DNA of 64,000 nucleotides from Oxalobacteraceae bacterium UBA4003. Lineage in GTDB: Bacteria; Pseudomonadota; Gammaproteobacteria; Burkholderiales; Burkholderiaceae_D. The stretch spans positions 1 to 64,000 of the forward strand of contig DGBN01000046.1 in NCBI GenBank assembly GCA_002384815.1, read 5' to 3'. The notes beneath the pieces were generated by a model. It was not told the origin of the DNA and did not search any database. It saw only the letters and a program-made list of their open reading frames with translations. Below are positions 17,452-26,510 of the stretch, piece by piece. Position 1 is the stretch's first letter; every line of letters starts with the position of its first letter. The translations under genes were made by a program, and so were the position numbers.

Positions 17452-18516
17452 ATGACATCACCTATTGCGCGCGAAGAATCCGGCTCTCGCCCTGCCAGCA
17501 CGATCAGCAGAGAAACAATTGACGCTGCAGAAAAGCATCTTCGCGACATCCTTTCCATTGCGATCGAACACGCTGCGCCACACGCTGCACTGGTGGTGTC
17601 GGACACCCGCTGCGATCTCGCAGTCGCCTTGACAGAGGCTTACCAGCGCAGCCTGCCGACGGCGACCTTCATCGACTTCGATGCCGTATCGCAGGATGCA
17701 ATCCTGGCTGCCTTTGCCGGACTGGAACCCGGCGATTTGGTGATACTGATTCAATCCACTAATTTTCGTCTCGAAGCGTTCCGCATACGCATAGAACTTT
17801 TCAAGCGTGGACTCAAAGTGATAGAACATCCGCACCTGTCCCGCATGAATGATCAACAGGCGGTTTATTACGTCGAATCGCTGGCCTATGACCCGGCTTA
17901 TTATCGCGGCGTCGGGCAGGCATTGAAGGCACGCATAGACCGCGCCAGCTTTGGCGTCATCGACAGTGACGGAGAACGCCTGGTCTTTGCATCACCATTC
18001 GAGCCGGCAAAGCTGAACATCGGCGATTACAGCGAGATGAACAACGTGGGCGGCCAGTTTCCGATAGGCGAAGTGTTTACCGAAGCGCAGGATCTGGAGG
18101 CGGTAAACGGCCGCGTGCGTATTTTTGTTTTTGGCGACACCGCATTTCAAGTCAACCAACCTGCGCACCCAATCACATTGGTCATTACCAAAGGCCGCGT
18201 CACCGATGTCGTCGATTCGACGCCCGAGTTCGACCAGGTGCTCGCCAACATCCGCGCGGATGAAGGTGAAGTGTGGCTGCGCGAACTTGGCTTTGGCATG
18301 AACCGCGCCTTTACGCAGCAACGCACCGTCAGCGATATCGGTACCTATGAGCGTATGTGCGGCATCCATCTGTCGCTGGGAGCCAAACACGGCGTCTATA
18401 ACAAGGCCATCATCAAGCGCGCCAACGCCAGATATCACGTTGATGTCTTTGCAGTCACGCAAGCCGTCTATCTTGACGATGATCTTGTCTATGACAATGG
18501 AGCGTGGCAGGTCTGA
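17452..18516 (+). CDS. Aminopeptidase T (M29)-like protein, function uncertain
   Basis: This 354-residue soluble protein resembles the leucyl aminopeptidase/aminopeptidase T group in its C-terminal half: the segment GGQFPIGEVFTEAQD corresponds to the conserved metal-side PIGEV region of M29 peptidases, and LRELGFGMN and HLSLGAKHGVYNK are typical later blocks. The N-terminal third is less conserved. M29 enzymes are two-metal exopeptidases. I did not verify every ligand, so activity is not certain. A TTG at 17449 could be read in frame, but the ATG at 17452 is preferred. Stand-alone gene upstream of tRNA-Gly. Confidence 0.6.
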   Translation: MTSPIAREESGSRPASTISRETIDAAEKHLRDILSIAIEHAAPHAALVVSDTRCDLAVALTEAYQRSLPTATFIDFDAVSQDAILAAFAGLEPGDLVILIQSTNFRLEAFRIRIELFKRGLKVIEHPHLSRMNDQQAVYYVESLAYDPAYYRGVGQALKARIDRASFGVIDSDGERLVFASPFEPAKLNIGDYSEMNNVGGQFPIGEVFTEAQDLEAVNGRVRIFVFGDTAFQVNQPAHPITLVITKGRVTDVVDSTPEFDQVLANIRADEGEVWLRELGFGMNRAFTQQRTVSDIGTYERMCGIHLSLGAKHGVYNKAIIKRANARYHVDVFAVTQAVYLDDDLVYDNGAWQV

Positions 18517-18588
18517 AACGCAATCTGCAACCAGAATAGCAGCGCAGTTCGCTAGCGTCGTGCAAACCCGCGTAAAATGACAGCTCAT

Positions 18589-18662
18589 GCGGGTGTAGTT
18601 CAATGGTAGAACGAAAGCTTCCCAAGCTTTAGACGAGGGTTCGATCCCCTCTACCCGCTCCA
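18589..18662 (+). tRNA. tRNA-Gly(CCC)
   Basis: A 74-base cloverleaf: acceptor GCGGGTG pairs with TACCCGC, the D arm contains GTTCAATGGTAGAAC, the anticodon stem AAAGC/GCTTT frames loop TTCCCAA with anticodon CCC, and the T arm is AGGGTTCGATCCCCT. The CCA end is encoded. TAAAAT at 18573-18578 is a possible -10 box. It reads the rare GGG codon and stands alone rather than in a tRNA cluster. Confidence 0.95.
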
Positions 18663-18757
18663 GCCATCTGGACGATTGGCGCTTTTTTAACAGCGACATT
18701 TTTGCCTGATTTGCACTTAACCCGCACTCAATCTGCAGTATTAACCCAACACTTCGC

Positions 18758-19477
18758 ATGACCGATACCAAATCCGACGACGGACAAAACAAGCCGCTTT
18801 TTTACGATCCGACCGAACACCGCATACGCAGCTTCGTCACGCGCGCGGGACGCCTGTCAACCGCGCAAGCACGCGCCATCGAGGAACTGGGGCCGCAATT
18901 CTTCATTCCGTATACAAAGGCGCCGCTGGATATCGATCAGGCCTTCAGCCGCACTGCACCGACCATTTTTGAAATCGGCTTTGGCATGGGCGAAACCACA
19001 GCGAAAATTGCCGCCGGCATGCCGGAAAAAAACTTCATAGGCGTGGAAGTGCATACGCCAGGCGTAGGTAGCCTGCTAAAGCAGATCGGTGAACAGGAAT
19101 TGGCGAATCTGCGCATCATCCAGCATGATGCATTTGAAGTATTGACCAATATGATCGCACCGGCATCGCTGGCCGGCGTACACGTATTTTTTCCCGATCC
19201 CTGGCACAAGGCGCGTCATAACAAGCGCCGCCTGATCCAGCCGCCGCTGGTGCAACTGCTATCGTCACGCATCAAGACCGGCGGTTATCTGCATTGCGCA
19301 ACCGACTGGCAGGAATATGCGGAACAGATGCTGGAGGTACTGAACGCCGAACCAGGCTTGCGCAACACCGCCGAAGGCTATGCTCCGCGCCCCGATTACC
19401 GTCCGGTCACGAAATTCGAGAATCGCGGCATCAAGCTCGGGCACGGCGTATGGGATCTGGTGTTTGAAAAAAAATAA
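18758..19477 (+). CDS. trmB: tRNA (guanine-46-N7)-methyltransferase
   Basis: This 239-residue class I methyltransferase has the TrmB motifs: SAM loop EIGFGMGETTAKIA, the VHVFFPDPWHKARHNKRRL block (PDPWxKxRHxKRR, RNA and catalytic residues) and the C-terminal TKFENRG. It makes m7G46 in the variable loop of tRNAs. An N-terminal extension of about 60 residues precedes the core, as in other betaproteobacterial TrmB proteins. It follows tRNA-Gly on the same strand, fitting but not proving a link. Confidence 0.93.
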   Translation: MTDTKSDDGQNKPLFYDPTEHRIRSFVTRAGRLSTAQARAIEELGPQFFIPYTKAPLDIDQAFSRTAPTIFEIGFGMGETTAKIAAGMPEKNFIGVEVHTPGVGSLLKQIGEQELANLRIIQHDAFEVLTNMIAPASLAGVHVFFPDPWHKARHNKRRLIQPPLVQLLSSRIKTGGYLHCATDWQEYAEQMLEVLNAEPGLRNTAEGYAPRPDYRPVTKFENRGIKLGHGVWDLVFEKK

Positions 19478-19542
19478 GCGGCATCGCTGCGTTGCCTATT
19501 TGAACCGCAACGCATCATTTACCTGCCTCGGCATCATCGCTA

Positions 19543-20079
19543 TTACTTGACGCGCTGCTTCTCCAGCTTGCGTGCCAGCGTGCGGCGATGCATGCCAAGA
19601 CGACGCGCTGCTTCGGAAATATTGAAATCGCTTTCCGCCAGCACTGCATGGATATGTTCCCACTCCAGCGTCTTGATCGAAGTCGAACGACTGCCCAGCT
19701 CCACATCGACATTGCCCGCCACATGACCGAAAGCAGCCTCGATATCGTCGGTATTGGACGGCTTGGCCAGATACTGACAGGCACCGAGCTTGATGGCTTC
19801 CACCGCCGTATTCAGGCTGGCGAAACCGGTCAGCACCACGATCTGCATGGCGGGATCATGCTTGTGCAGCATTTGTACGCAAGCCAGTCCCGACGTGTGA
19901 CCGTTCAGCTTGAGATCGACGACGGCATAGGCCGGTTTCTCCCGCTGCAGCAGCGCAGCCGCTTCATCCTGGCTGGAAGCCAGCAGCACGCGGTAATTCC
20001 TGCGCTCGAATGAACGTCCGAGCGTACGGGCAAATGCGCCATCATCTTCAATAATCAGCAGCGTACGCTCAACCGACAT
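19543..20079 (-). CDS. regA: RegA/ActR/PrrA-type redox response regulator
   Basis: This 178-residue protein has a receiver domain (E11-D12-D13, phosphoacceptor Asp55 in VVDLKLNG) and a Fis-type HTH_8 (NISEAARRLGMHRRTLARKL), the short two-domain layout of RegA regulators. RegA factors control respiration, carbon and nitrogen genes in answer to redox state. The start at 20079 has AGGA nine bases upstream and overlaps the kinase end by 11 bases; a longer frame to 20190 would run deep into regB and is rejected. It is the last gene of the cyo-SURF1-regB run. Confidence 0.88.
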   Translation of the reverse strand: MSVERTLLIIEDDGAFARTLGRSFERRNYRVLLASSQDEAAALLQREKPAYAVVDLKLNGHTSGLACVQMLHKHDPAMQIVVLTGFASLNTAVEAIKLGACQYLAKPSNTDDIEAAFGHVAGNVDVELGSRSTSIKTLEWEHIHAVLAESDFNISEAARRLGMHRRTLARKLEKQRVK

Positions 20080-21418
20080 TGCTATCTTCCTCTTCAAACT
20101 TGATCGCCGCCAGCGGCAGTGAAAGTTGCACAACGGCGCCACCTTCCTCGCGGTTGCGCGCAGTGACCGTACCGCCCAGGGTGCGTGCAACGTTCATCAC
20201 AAGAAACAGGCCAAGGCCGCCACCGACACGCTTCTTGGTCGATTGATATGGCGTGCCCAGATTCTCCAGAATTTCCGGTAGAAAACCCGGACCGACGTCG
20301 CTGACTTCTATACTCAGCGTATCTTCGGTACTGCTCGCCGTCAGACTCAACCATTGAGGCGACGCTTCCAGTGCATTATCGAGCAAATTGAAAATAGTTT
20401 GCTTCAGGGTCGAATCGAACACCACCGCGAGATCATGTTCGATGTGATTTTCATAGACGAAAGTAACAATCGGCCGGCTGGTACGCCAGACACCGGCAAG
20501 GTCGTCGAGAAAGGTAACGATAGTGGTTTGCACAGAAGATTCGCCGCGCGCTTCGCCTGCAGACAGCAGGATGCCGCTGACGATACTCTTGCAGCGTTGC
20601 AGTTGCGTTTCCATTTCAGCAATGTCCTGTTGCAAGTCGGCGTTTGCCGCGATAACAGGCATGCGCCGCCAGTCGCCAAGAATGACGGACACCGTGGCCA
20701 GCGGCGTACCAAGCTCATGCGCGGCACCAGATGCCAGCAAACCCATGCGCACGATATGATCTTCCTCTGCCGCGCGCTGCCGCAGTGCCGCCAATTGCGC
20801 GTCACCAGCGCGGAAATTGCGACTGATGCGGGTAATGAACGCCGCCAACAACACGGCATTCAGCACGAAACAGATCAACACACCTTGCACGTAGAGGCTG
20901 AAAAATCGCAGGCTGTGATCGTGCGGCAAAATCAAGGGATTAGCATGCGCCGCCAACCCTGTGAGGCAGGCGCTGGTAAGCGCCACGATAATCCAGGTCG
21001 ACCAGCCCTCCAATAACACCGCACTCAGAATCACCTGCAGCAAATACACGAAGGCAAAGGGATTGGTGATACCGCCACTGAAGTAAAGTTGCAGGGTAAG
21101 GCTGGCAACATCGACCAGCAGCGCAAGGAAAAGCTCATTGTTGCTCACGCTGCTGCGCTCGTGCCAGCGCAAATGGCTGGCGACATTGAAAGCAATCAGG
21201 CAGGCCAATACCTGCAGCATGTAATGCAGTTGCAACTCGATACCAAAAACCAGCGTGACGACGGCGATCGTCGTGATCTGACCGATGACGGCGATCCAGC
21301 GCAACTGGATCAGCAACATCATGTTCTTGCGCCCGGCCGAATGTTCGGCGCGCACAGCCGATGGCGGCAGCGCATTCATGGCATCGTCCGACGCAAGCAT
21401 CCCGTTTTTCCCCAACAT
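20069..21418 (-). CDS. regB: RegB/PrrB-type redox sensor histidine kinase
   Basis: About 449 residues: six membrane helices, then a DHp and HATPase core. Diagnostic RegB features are visible: the quinone-binding heptad GGITNPF in the membrane part, the H-box HELGTPLATVSVIL with His234, and a Cys at 276 in QRCKSI, the place of the redox-active Cys of RegB. The kinase should sense the quinone pool or redox state and phosphorylate RegA. The start is uncertain: 21418 avoids overlap with SURF1, while ATGs at 21463 and 21490 in the same frame would overlap it. Confidence 0.87.
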   Translation of the reverse strand: MLGKNGMLASDDAMNALPPSAVRAEHSAGRKNMMLLIQLRWIAVIGQITTIAVVTLVFGIELQLHYMLQVLACLIAFNVASHLRWHERSSVSNNELFLALLVDVASLTLQLYFSGGITNPFAFVYLLQVILSAVLLEGWSTWIIVALTSACLTGLAAHANPLILPHDHSLRFFSLYVQGVLICFVLNAVLLAAFITRISRNFRAGDAQLAALRQRAAEEDHIVRMGLLASGAAHELGTPLATVSVILGDWRRMPVIAANADLQQDIAEMETQLQRCKSIVSGILLSAGEARGESSVQTTIVTFLDDLAGVWRTSRPIVTFVYENHIEHDLAVVFDSTLKQTIFNLLDNALEASPQWLSLTASSTEDTLSIEVSDVGPGFLPEILENLGTPYQSTKKRVGGGLGLFLVMNVARTLGGTVTARNREEGGAVVQLSLPLAAIKFEEEDSNVG

Positions 21419-21440
21419 ATTTGTTTCCCGCTCCAGACTA

Positions 21441-22229
21441 TCAGTTCGGGCGGCGGCGTTCATCACGCAGCACCCACCAGCACGCCGCAAGCACCATCAA
21501 GGCGAGTACGTACCAGGTAAGAGCATAGACTAAATGATTGTTATGGAAGGAAATTACCGTCAATCCGCCGACCGGCATCACTGCAGTGCTGTCTGCTGAC
21601 GCTGCATTTGGTCGCTGCGCATCCTGATCGATGAAATAAGGTGCCACACTGGAAAGGTGCCGGGCGGCCGCAATCGCTGCCACATCACGCGAATACCAGC
21701 GTCCGCCGGCAGCGTCGTTCTCGCGTAAAAAGCCACCGTCCGGTTCGCTGATGCGTAACAGGCCGCTGACCGTGATTTCGGTCGCAGGCGACTTCGGTTC
21801 AACGTAGGAGAGAGAAGGAATAAAGCCGCGATTGATCAGCACAATGCTACCGTCGGCAGTTTGCAGCGGCATCAACAACCAGTAACCGCCACCCAGCTCG
21901 GTCACCGCCATGACCTTGACCGCATGTTCATGCAAAAAAACGCCGCTTACACGCACATGGCGGTATTCATCGCTTGCTGCTGTAACTTGCGACCAGCGCT
22001 CACGCTGCGGCGCCTGAACCGCTGCTGCATGCACGCGCTGCTCGACACGCTCGATCAAATTCAGCTTCCATTGCAGGCGATAGATTTGCCAGGTGCCCAG
22101 TGCTGCAAAAAGAGTGAAAAACAGGCTGGCGAGGATTACCAGCCAGATCAGTCGGCCGGAGCGAGGGACTGCAACTGCCGGCTCGGAATCCGAACCGGTG
22201 CCACCACCCTGCTCCGTGACTTTTGTCAT
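21441..22229 (-). CDS. SURF1-family cytochrome oxidase assembly protein
   Basis: This 262-residue protein has the SURF1 layout: an N-terminal membrane helix (WLVILASLFFTLFAALGTWQ), a periplasmic domain with the LQTADGSIVLINRGFIP block, and a C-terminal helix (HLVYALTWYVLALMVLAACW). SURF1 proteins help insert haem into haem-copper oxidases. It lies eight bases after cyoD on the same strand, at the place where enteric operons carry cyoE (haem O synthase). No cyoE is present in the window. Confidence 0.85.
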   Translation of the reverse strand: MTKVTEQGGGTGSDSEPAVAVPRSGRLIWLVILASLFFTLFAALGTWQIYRLQWKLNLIERVEQRVHAAAVQAPQRERWSQVTAASDEYRHVRVSGVFLHEHAVKVMAVTELGGGYWLLMPLQTADGSIVLINRGFIPSLSYVEPKSPATEITVSGLLRISEPDGGFLRENDAAGGRWYSRDVAAIAAARHLSSVAPYFIDQDAQRPNAASADSTAVMPVGGLTVISFHNNHLVYALTWYVLALMVLAACWWVLRDERRRPN

Positions 22230-22237
22230 GGCATGAC

Positions 22238-22654
22238 TTATTTTGACTGCTGCACGGTCTCGTGCATTTCATGCACATCATCATGCCCATGCAAGCCAGG
22301 CATCATGTTGTGATTCATGTGATACATGACCCACAGGGAGCCGGCCAGCACAATTACCACCACCACCACGGTAAAGATCAGCGCCAGCATGGACCAGCCG
22401 CCTTCCGATTTGGTGTTCATGTGCAGGAAATAAATCATGTGCACGACGATCTGTACAGCAGCAAAACCCAGGATGACGAGACCTGTCGTGCCGGAATCCG
22501 TCAACACATTGTTCATCACCAGCCAGAAAGGTATCGCGGTCAGGATGACGGACAATACAAAACCGATCGCATAGCTTTTCAGGCTGCCGTGGGCCTGCTC
22601 GTCGTGATGATCATGATCGGCGCCGTGCGCTGTTGTTGCGTGATGCTCGCTCAT
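22238..22654 (-). CDS. cyoD: Cytochrome bo3 quinol oxidase subunit IV
   Basis: This 138-residue protein has three membrane helices and the CyoD motif FAAVQIVVHMIYFLHMN. The N-terminus is His/Asp-rich (HGADHDHHDEQAHGS), as is the C-terminus, suggesting metal binding but common in this subunit. It supports CuB assembly in subunit I. The start at 22654 gives an ATGA overlap with cyoC and has GGGAG eight bases upstream; a longer frame to 22735 lies inside cyoC. Confidence 0.9.
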   Translation of the reverse strand: MSEHHATTAHGADHDHHDEQAHGSLKSYAIGFVLSVILTAIPFWLVMNNVLTDSGTTGLVILGFAAVQIVVHMIYFLHMNTKSEGGWSMLALIFTVVVVVIVLAGSLWVMYHMNHNMMPGLHGHDDVHEMHETVQQSK

Positions 22655-23295
22655 GGCAGCACTCCCATCAGATAGACAAAGGTAAAGACGCCGATCCAGA
22701 TCACATCCAGGAAATGCCAGAACATCGACAGGCACATCAGGCGACGCTTGTTTTCAACATTCAGGCCGAACTTCCCGACCTGGAACATCAACACGATCAG
22801 CCAGATGATGCCGAAAGTAACGTGCAAACCGTGAGTGCCGACCAATGCAAAGAAGGACGTCAGGAACGCGCTAGTTTGCGGTCCAGCGCCTACATGGATC
22901 AAATGGTTGAATTCATACAATTCCAGCGCCAGGAATCCGGCACCAAGTACACCGGTAATGCCGAGCCAGATCAATGTGCTGCGTACGCGATTGCGATGCG
23001 CTTCCAGCATGGCGACGCCATAGGTAATCGACGACACCAGCAGGAAAGCGGTGTTCATCGCAACCAGTGGCAAGTCGAACAACTCGGCACCGGTAGGACC
23101 ACCTGCATAGCTGCGACCCAGTACGGCATAGGTCGCAAACAGGCAGGCAAAGATAAGACAGTCGCTCATCAGGTAAATCCAGAAACCGAGCGAGGTGCTT
23201 GATTCCGGATGATGTTCCTTGACGAAATAACGAGTGCTTGCATCAGCGCTACTCATCGCGCTGATCTCGGCAGAAGTGGCAGTGATCTCAGACAT
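22651..23295 (-). CDS. cyoC: Cytochrome bo3 quinol oxidase subunit III
   Basis: This 214-residue protein has five membrane helices of the COX3 family, with the CyoC stretches LGFWIYLMSDCLIFACLFATY and GTHGLHVTFGIIW. The start at 23295 has a GGAAAGCC ribosome site and overlaps the cyoB end by eight bases; a frame extending to 23337 would lie further inside cyoB and is less likely. It overlaps cyoD by four bases, so translational coupling through the operon is expected. Confidence 0.92.
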   Translation of the reverse strand: MSEITATSAEISAMSSADASTRYFVKEHHPESSTSLGFWIYLMSDCLIFACLFATYAVLGRSYAGGPTGAELFDLPLVAMNTAFLLVSSITYGVAMLEAHRNRVRSTLIWLGITGVLGAGFLALELYEFNHLIHVGAGPQTSAFLTSFFALVGTHGLHVTFGIIWLIVLMFQVGKFGLNVENKRRLMCLSMFWHFLDVIWIGVFTFVYLMGVLP

Positions 23296-25291
23296 GGCTT
23301 TCCAACAGTTTGGTGCGAGCACTCTCCGTACGGGCAACTTCGTCCGCAGGAATGTAGTAATCGCGTTTGTAGTTAAAGGTGTGGATGATGATCGCGGCTA
23401 TCACTGCTGCGAAGCTGATACCGGCCAGCAGCCACATTTGCCAGATCAAACAAAAGCCTAATACTCCACTCAAGGCCGAGATGATAAAGCCGGCGCCGGT
23501 ATTTTTCGGCATGTGAATCTCGGTAAAGCCTTGCAGCGGACGCTTGTAACCGTTTTTCTTCATGTCAGTCCAGCTATCGGTGTCATACACTCTCGGTGTG
23601 AACGCGAAGTTGTAATCCGGTGGTGGCGAGGAAGTCGACCACTCCAGCGTACGACCATTCCATGGGTCACCGGTCACATCGCGCAATTCATCACGACGCT
23701 TGAAGCTGACATAGAACTGAATCAGCATGGAAGCAATGCCCAGCGCAATCAGCACAACACCGAAGGCTGCGATCTGGAACCAGATTTGCAACGATGGATC
23801 TGTGAAGTGGCTCATGCGGCGTGTCACGCCCATCAGACCCAACACATACAGCGGCATGAAGGCAGTCCAGAAACCGACCAGCCAGAACCAGAACGAGCAT
23901 TTGCCCCAGAACACATCGAGTTTGAAGCCGAATGCCTTCGGGAACCAGTAGTTGATACCTGCAAACAGACCGAACAGCACGCCGCCGATAATCACGTTAT
24001 GGAAGTGGGCAATCAGGAACAGGCTGTTATGCAAGACAAAGTCGGCTGGCGGCACTGCCAGCATCACACCCGTCATGCCACCGAGCACGAAAGTAATCAT
24101 GAAACCGATGGTCCACATCATAGGCAGCTCGAAAGTAATGCGGCCTTTGTACATCGTGAACAACCAGTTGAACACCTTGGCGCCGGTCGGAATCGAAATG
24201 ATCATCGTCGTGATGCCGAAGAACGAATTGACACTCGCCCCCGAACCCATGGTGAAGAAGTGATGCAGCCACACCAGGTAGGACAGAATCGTAATCACCA
24301 CGGTCGCATATACCATCGAGGTATAGCCAAACAGGCGTTTGGCCGAGAACGTGGAAACCACTTCCGAGAACACGCCGAACAGCGGCAGAATCAGAATATA
24401 CACTTCAGGGTGGCCCCAGATCCAGATCAGGTTCACGTACATCATGGCATTGCCGCCGCCATCATTGGTGAAGAAATGGGTATCTACCATGCGGTCCAAA
24501 GACAACATTGCCAGCACAGCGGTCAGTACAGGGAAAGATGCAACGATCAGCACGTTGGTGCACAACGAAGTCCAGGTAAACACCGGCATCTTCATCATGT
24601 CCATGCCAGGTGCACGCATCTTGACGATGGTAGCGATCAGGTTGATACCGGACAGCGTGGTTCCGACCCCGGCAATCTGCAACGACCAAATGTAGTAATC
24701 AACCCCCACATCCGGACTCGCGAGTATGCCTGACAATGGTGGATATGCCAGCCAGCCGGACTTGGCAAATTCGCCGACAAACAGGGACGCCATGACCAGC
24801 ACAGCACCGAAAGTCGTCATCCAGAAGCTGAAGTTGTTCAGGAATGGAAACGCCACGTCGCGCGCGCCGATTTGCAGCGGTACGACGTAGTTCATCAGAC
24901 CGGTCACCAACGGCATCGCCACGAAGAAAATCATGATCACGCCGTGCGCGGTGAAAATCTGATCGTAGTGATGCGGCGGCAGGAAGCCGGCGTTGTCGCC
25001 GAAGGCGATCGCCTGCTGGGCGCGCATCATCAATGCGTCGGCAAAGCCGCGCATCAACATCACCAGTCCGAGAATCATGTACATGATCCCGATTTTCTTG
25101 TGATCGATACTGGTAATCCAGTCGCGCCACAAGGTGCCCCAGACGCGGTAATACGTCAGAGCAGCAACTACTGCGATGCCGCCGATCAGCACCATCGCAA
25201 AGGTTATCAAAAGAATCGGGTCGTGGAACGGAATAGCGTCCCAGCTCAGCCGGCCGAAGATAAGCTTCGTCAGATCAGTATGGTCTTGCAT
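23288..25291 (-). CDS. cyoB: Cytochrome bo3 quinol oxidase subunit I
   Basis: This 667-residue catalytic subunit has the haem-copper signature WGHPEVYILILPLFG (CuB ligand His and cross-linked Tyr), the CuB pair in LHHFFTMG and the haem ligands in AHFHNV. Its length and the absence of a CuA-type partner mark it as a quinol oxidase rather than a cytochrome c oxidase. It reduces O2 to water with quinol electrons and pumps protons. It follows cyoA after three bases. Confidence 0.96.
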   Translation of the reverse strand: MQDHTDLTKLIFGRLSWDAIPFHDPILLITFAMVLIGGIAVVAALTYYRVWGTLWRDWITSIDHKKIGIMYMILGLVMLMRGFADALMMRAQQAIAFGDNAGFLPPHHYDQIFTAHGVIMIFFVAMPLVTGLMNYVVPLQIGARDVAFPFLNNFSFWMTTFGAVLVMASLFVGEFAKSGWLAYPPLSGILASPDVGVDYYIWSLQIAGVGTTLSGINLIATIVKMRAPGMDMMKMPVFTWTSLCTNVLIVASFPVLTAVLAMLSLDRMVDTHFFTNDGGGNAMMYVNLIWIWGHPEVYILILPLFGVFSEVVSTFSAKRLFGYTSMVYATVVITILSYLVWLHHFFTMGSGASVNSFFGITTMIISIPTGAKVFNWLFTMYKGRITFELPMMWTIGFMITFVLGGMTGVMLAVPPADFVLHNSLFLIAHFHNVIIGGVLFGLFAGINYWFPKAFGFKLDVFWGKCSFWFWLVGFWTAFMPLYVLGLMGVTRRMSHFTDPSLQIWFQIAAFGVVLIALGIASMLIQFYVSFKRRDELRDVTGDPWNGRTLEWSTSSPPPDYNFAFTPRVYDTDSWTDMKKNGYKRPLQGFTEIHMPKNTGAGFIISALSGVLGFCLIWQMWLLAGISFAAVIAAIIIHTFNYKRDYYIPADEVARTESARTKLLESHV

Positions 25292-25294
25292 CGT

Positions 25295-26362
25295 TTAGTC
25301 TTTATGGGAATGAGTATGCTTAGCCGCAACCTCGGCGGTTTCGCTGTGCGCAGCAGTATGATCTGCCGCCTCGTTATGCGATTCTTGCTTCGCGTCGGTT
25401 ACTGCCTCTTCTTTTGCGCCTTTGCGCGGTGCGGTCTTGGCGCGACGCGCATCGTCCCGCATCATCTGATCCATGCAGACGGTGCCTGCTTCGACACAAC
25501 GATTCAGGATCGCTCCATACAAATCGGAAGAGACTGTTTTGTAATAAGTCACCGGCTCGCGTTCGCTTGGTTTTTCCAGCTCCATGTAGGCGGTACGATC
25601 CAGCGTGCCACCTTCAGCCTTGACTTTCTTGATCCAGTTATCGAAATCCGCCACGTCCATGCCGTGGTACTTGAAACGCATGTGCGAGAAGCCGGCGCCA
25701 CTGTAGTTGGCCGAAAAACCTTCCGATTCAACCGGCTTGTTGATCACCGCATTCAATTGCGTCTCCATGCCAGGCATCGAGTAGATCTGGCCGGCCAGCT
25801 CGGGAATATAGAATGAATTCATGACCGTCGACGCGGTGAGCTTGAAGCGCACCGGCACATCGATAGGCGTAGCCAGTTCATTCACGGTGGCGATGCCTTG
25901 TTCCGGATAGATGAACAACCACTTCCAGTCGAGCGCGACGACTTCAATCGTCAGCGGTTCGGCAGCAGCGGAAATCGGGCGGTTCGCATCGAGACGCTCC
26001 AGCGGACGGTACGGATCCAGCTGATGTGTACTGACCCATGTGATCAAGCCGAGCACAATAACAATCAACAGCGGGCCACCCCAGATAATCAATTCCAGCT
26101 TGGTGGAATGGTCCCAATCGGGATCATATTCTGCGGAGGTATTGTTTTTCCGGTAGCGCCATGCAAAGATAAGCGTAAGTATGATCACCGGCACGATGAC
26201 AAGCAGCATCAGCAGCGTGGAAACGACAATTAAACGCCCCTGCTGTGCAGCGATGTCACCGGAAGGGTTGAGCAATACCAGATCGCATCCGCCAAGCAGA
26301 AATAGCGGCAACAAAAACAAACCGCGAAGGAGTAACCCGCGACGAGGAATCAAGGAATTCAT
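25295..26362 (-). CDS. cyoA: Cytochrome bo3 quinol oxidase subunit II (lipoprotein)
   Basis: About 355 residues with a lipoprotein signal (FLLPLFLLGGC, Cys26 from this start), two membrane helices and a periplasmic cupredoxin domain. The CuA ligands (CxxxC) are absent, as expected for a quinol oxidase. The C-terminal tail of about 60 residues is Ala/Glu/His-rich and ends HTHSHKD, longer than in E. coli and probably disordered. Start choice: 26362 gives a normal signal-peptide length; the in-frame ATG at 26386 is possible and neither has a good ribosome site. First gene of the run. Confidence 0.9.
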   Translation of the reverse strand: MNSLIPRRGLLLRGLFLLPLFLLGGCDLVLLNPSGDIAAQQGRLIVVSTLLMLLVIVPVIILTLIFAWRYRKNNTSAEYDPDWDHSTKLELIIWGGPLLIVIVLGLITWVSTHQLDPYRPLERLDANRPISAAAEPLTIEVVALDWKWLFIYPEQGIATVNELATPIDVPVRFKLTASTVMNSFYIPELAGQIYSMPGMETQLNAVINKPVESEGFSANYSGAGFSHMRFKYHGMDVADFDNWIKKVKAEGGTLDRTAYMELEKPSEREPVTYYKTVSSDLYGAILNRCVEAGTVCMDQMMRDDARRAKTAPRKGAKEEAVTDAKQESHNEAADHTAAHSETAEVAAKHTHSHKD

Positions 26363-26419
26363 GCGAGGAATATGGAAGATGAACATTTACCTAGTTTACT
26401 GGTAATGTGCACATATGCA

Positions 26420-26440
26420 GATAGGACGTTTTGTCCTATC
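26420..26440. promoter_or_regulatory. Inverted repeat between cyoA and the divergent MFS gene
   Basis: GATAGGAC, five bases (GTTTT), GTCCTATC: a perfect 8-bp inverted repeat 58 bases upstream of cyoA and 71 bases upstream of the divergent transporter gene. It is in the right place for a shared operator. I do not recognise it as a known consensus. Confidence 0.45.
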
Positions 26441-26510
26441 ACAAGAAATGCCCGCAAGGACGCACCGCTTTAAACAATAGAATATCTAACCGATAGGAGT
26501 GCCGATAATC

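Noticed and set aside
23513..24733. 406-codon plus-strand frame opposite cyoB
   Set aside because: Its His/Gln/Arg-rich composition is the usual antisense image of a membrane protein; no ribosome site, and cyoB is certain.
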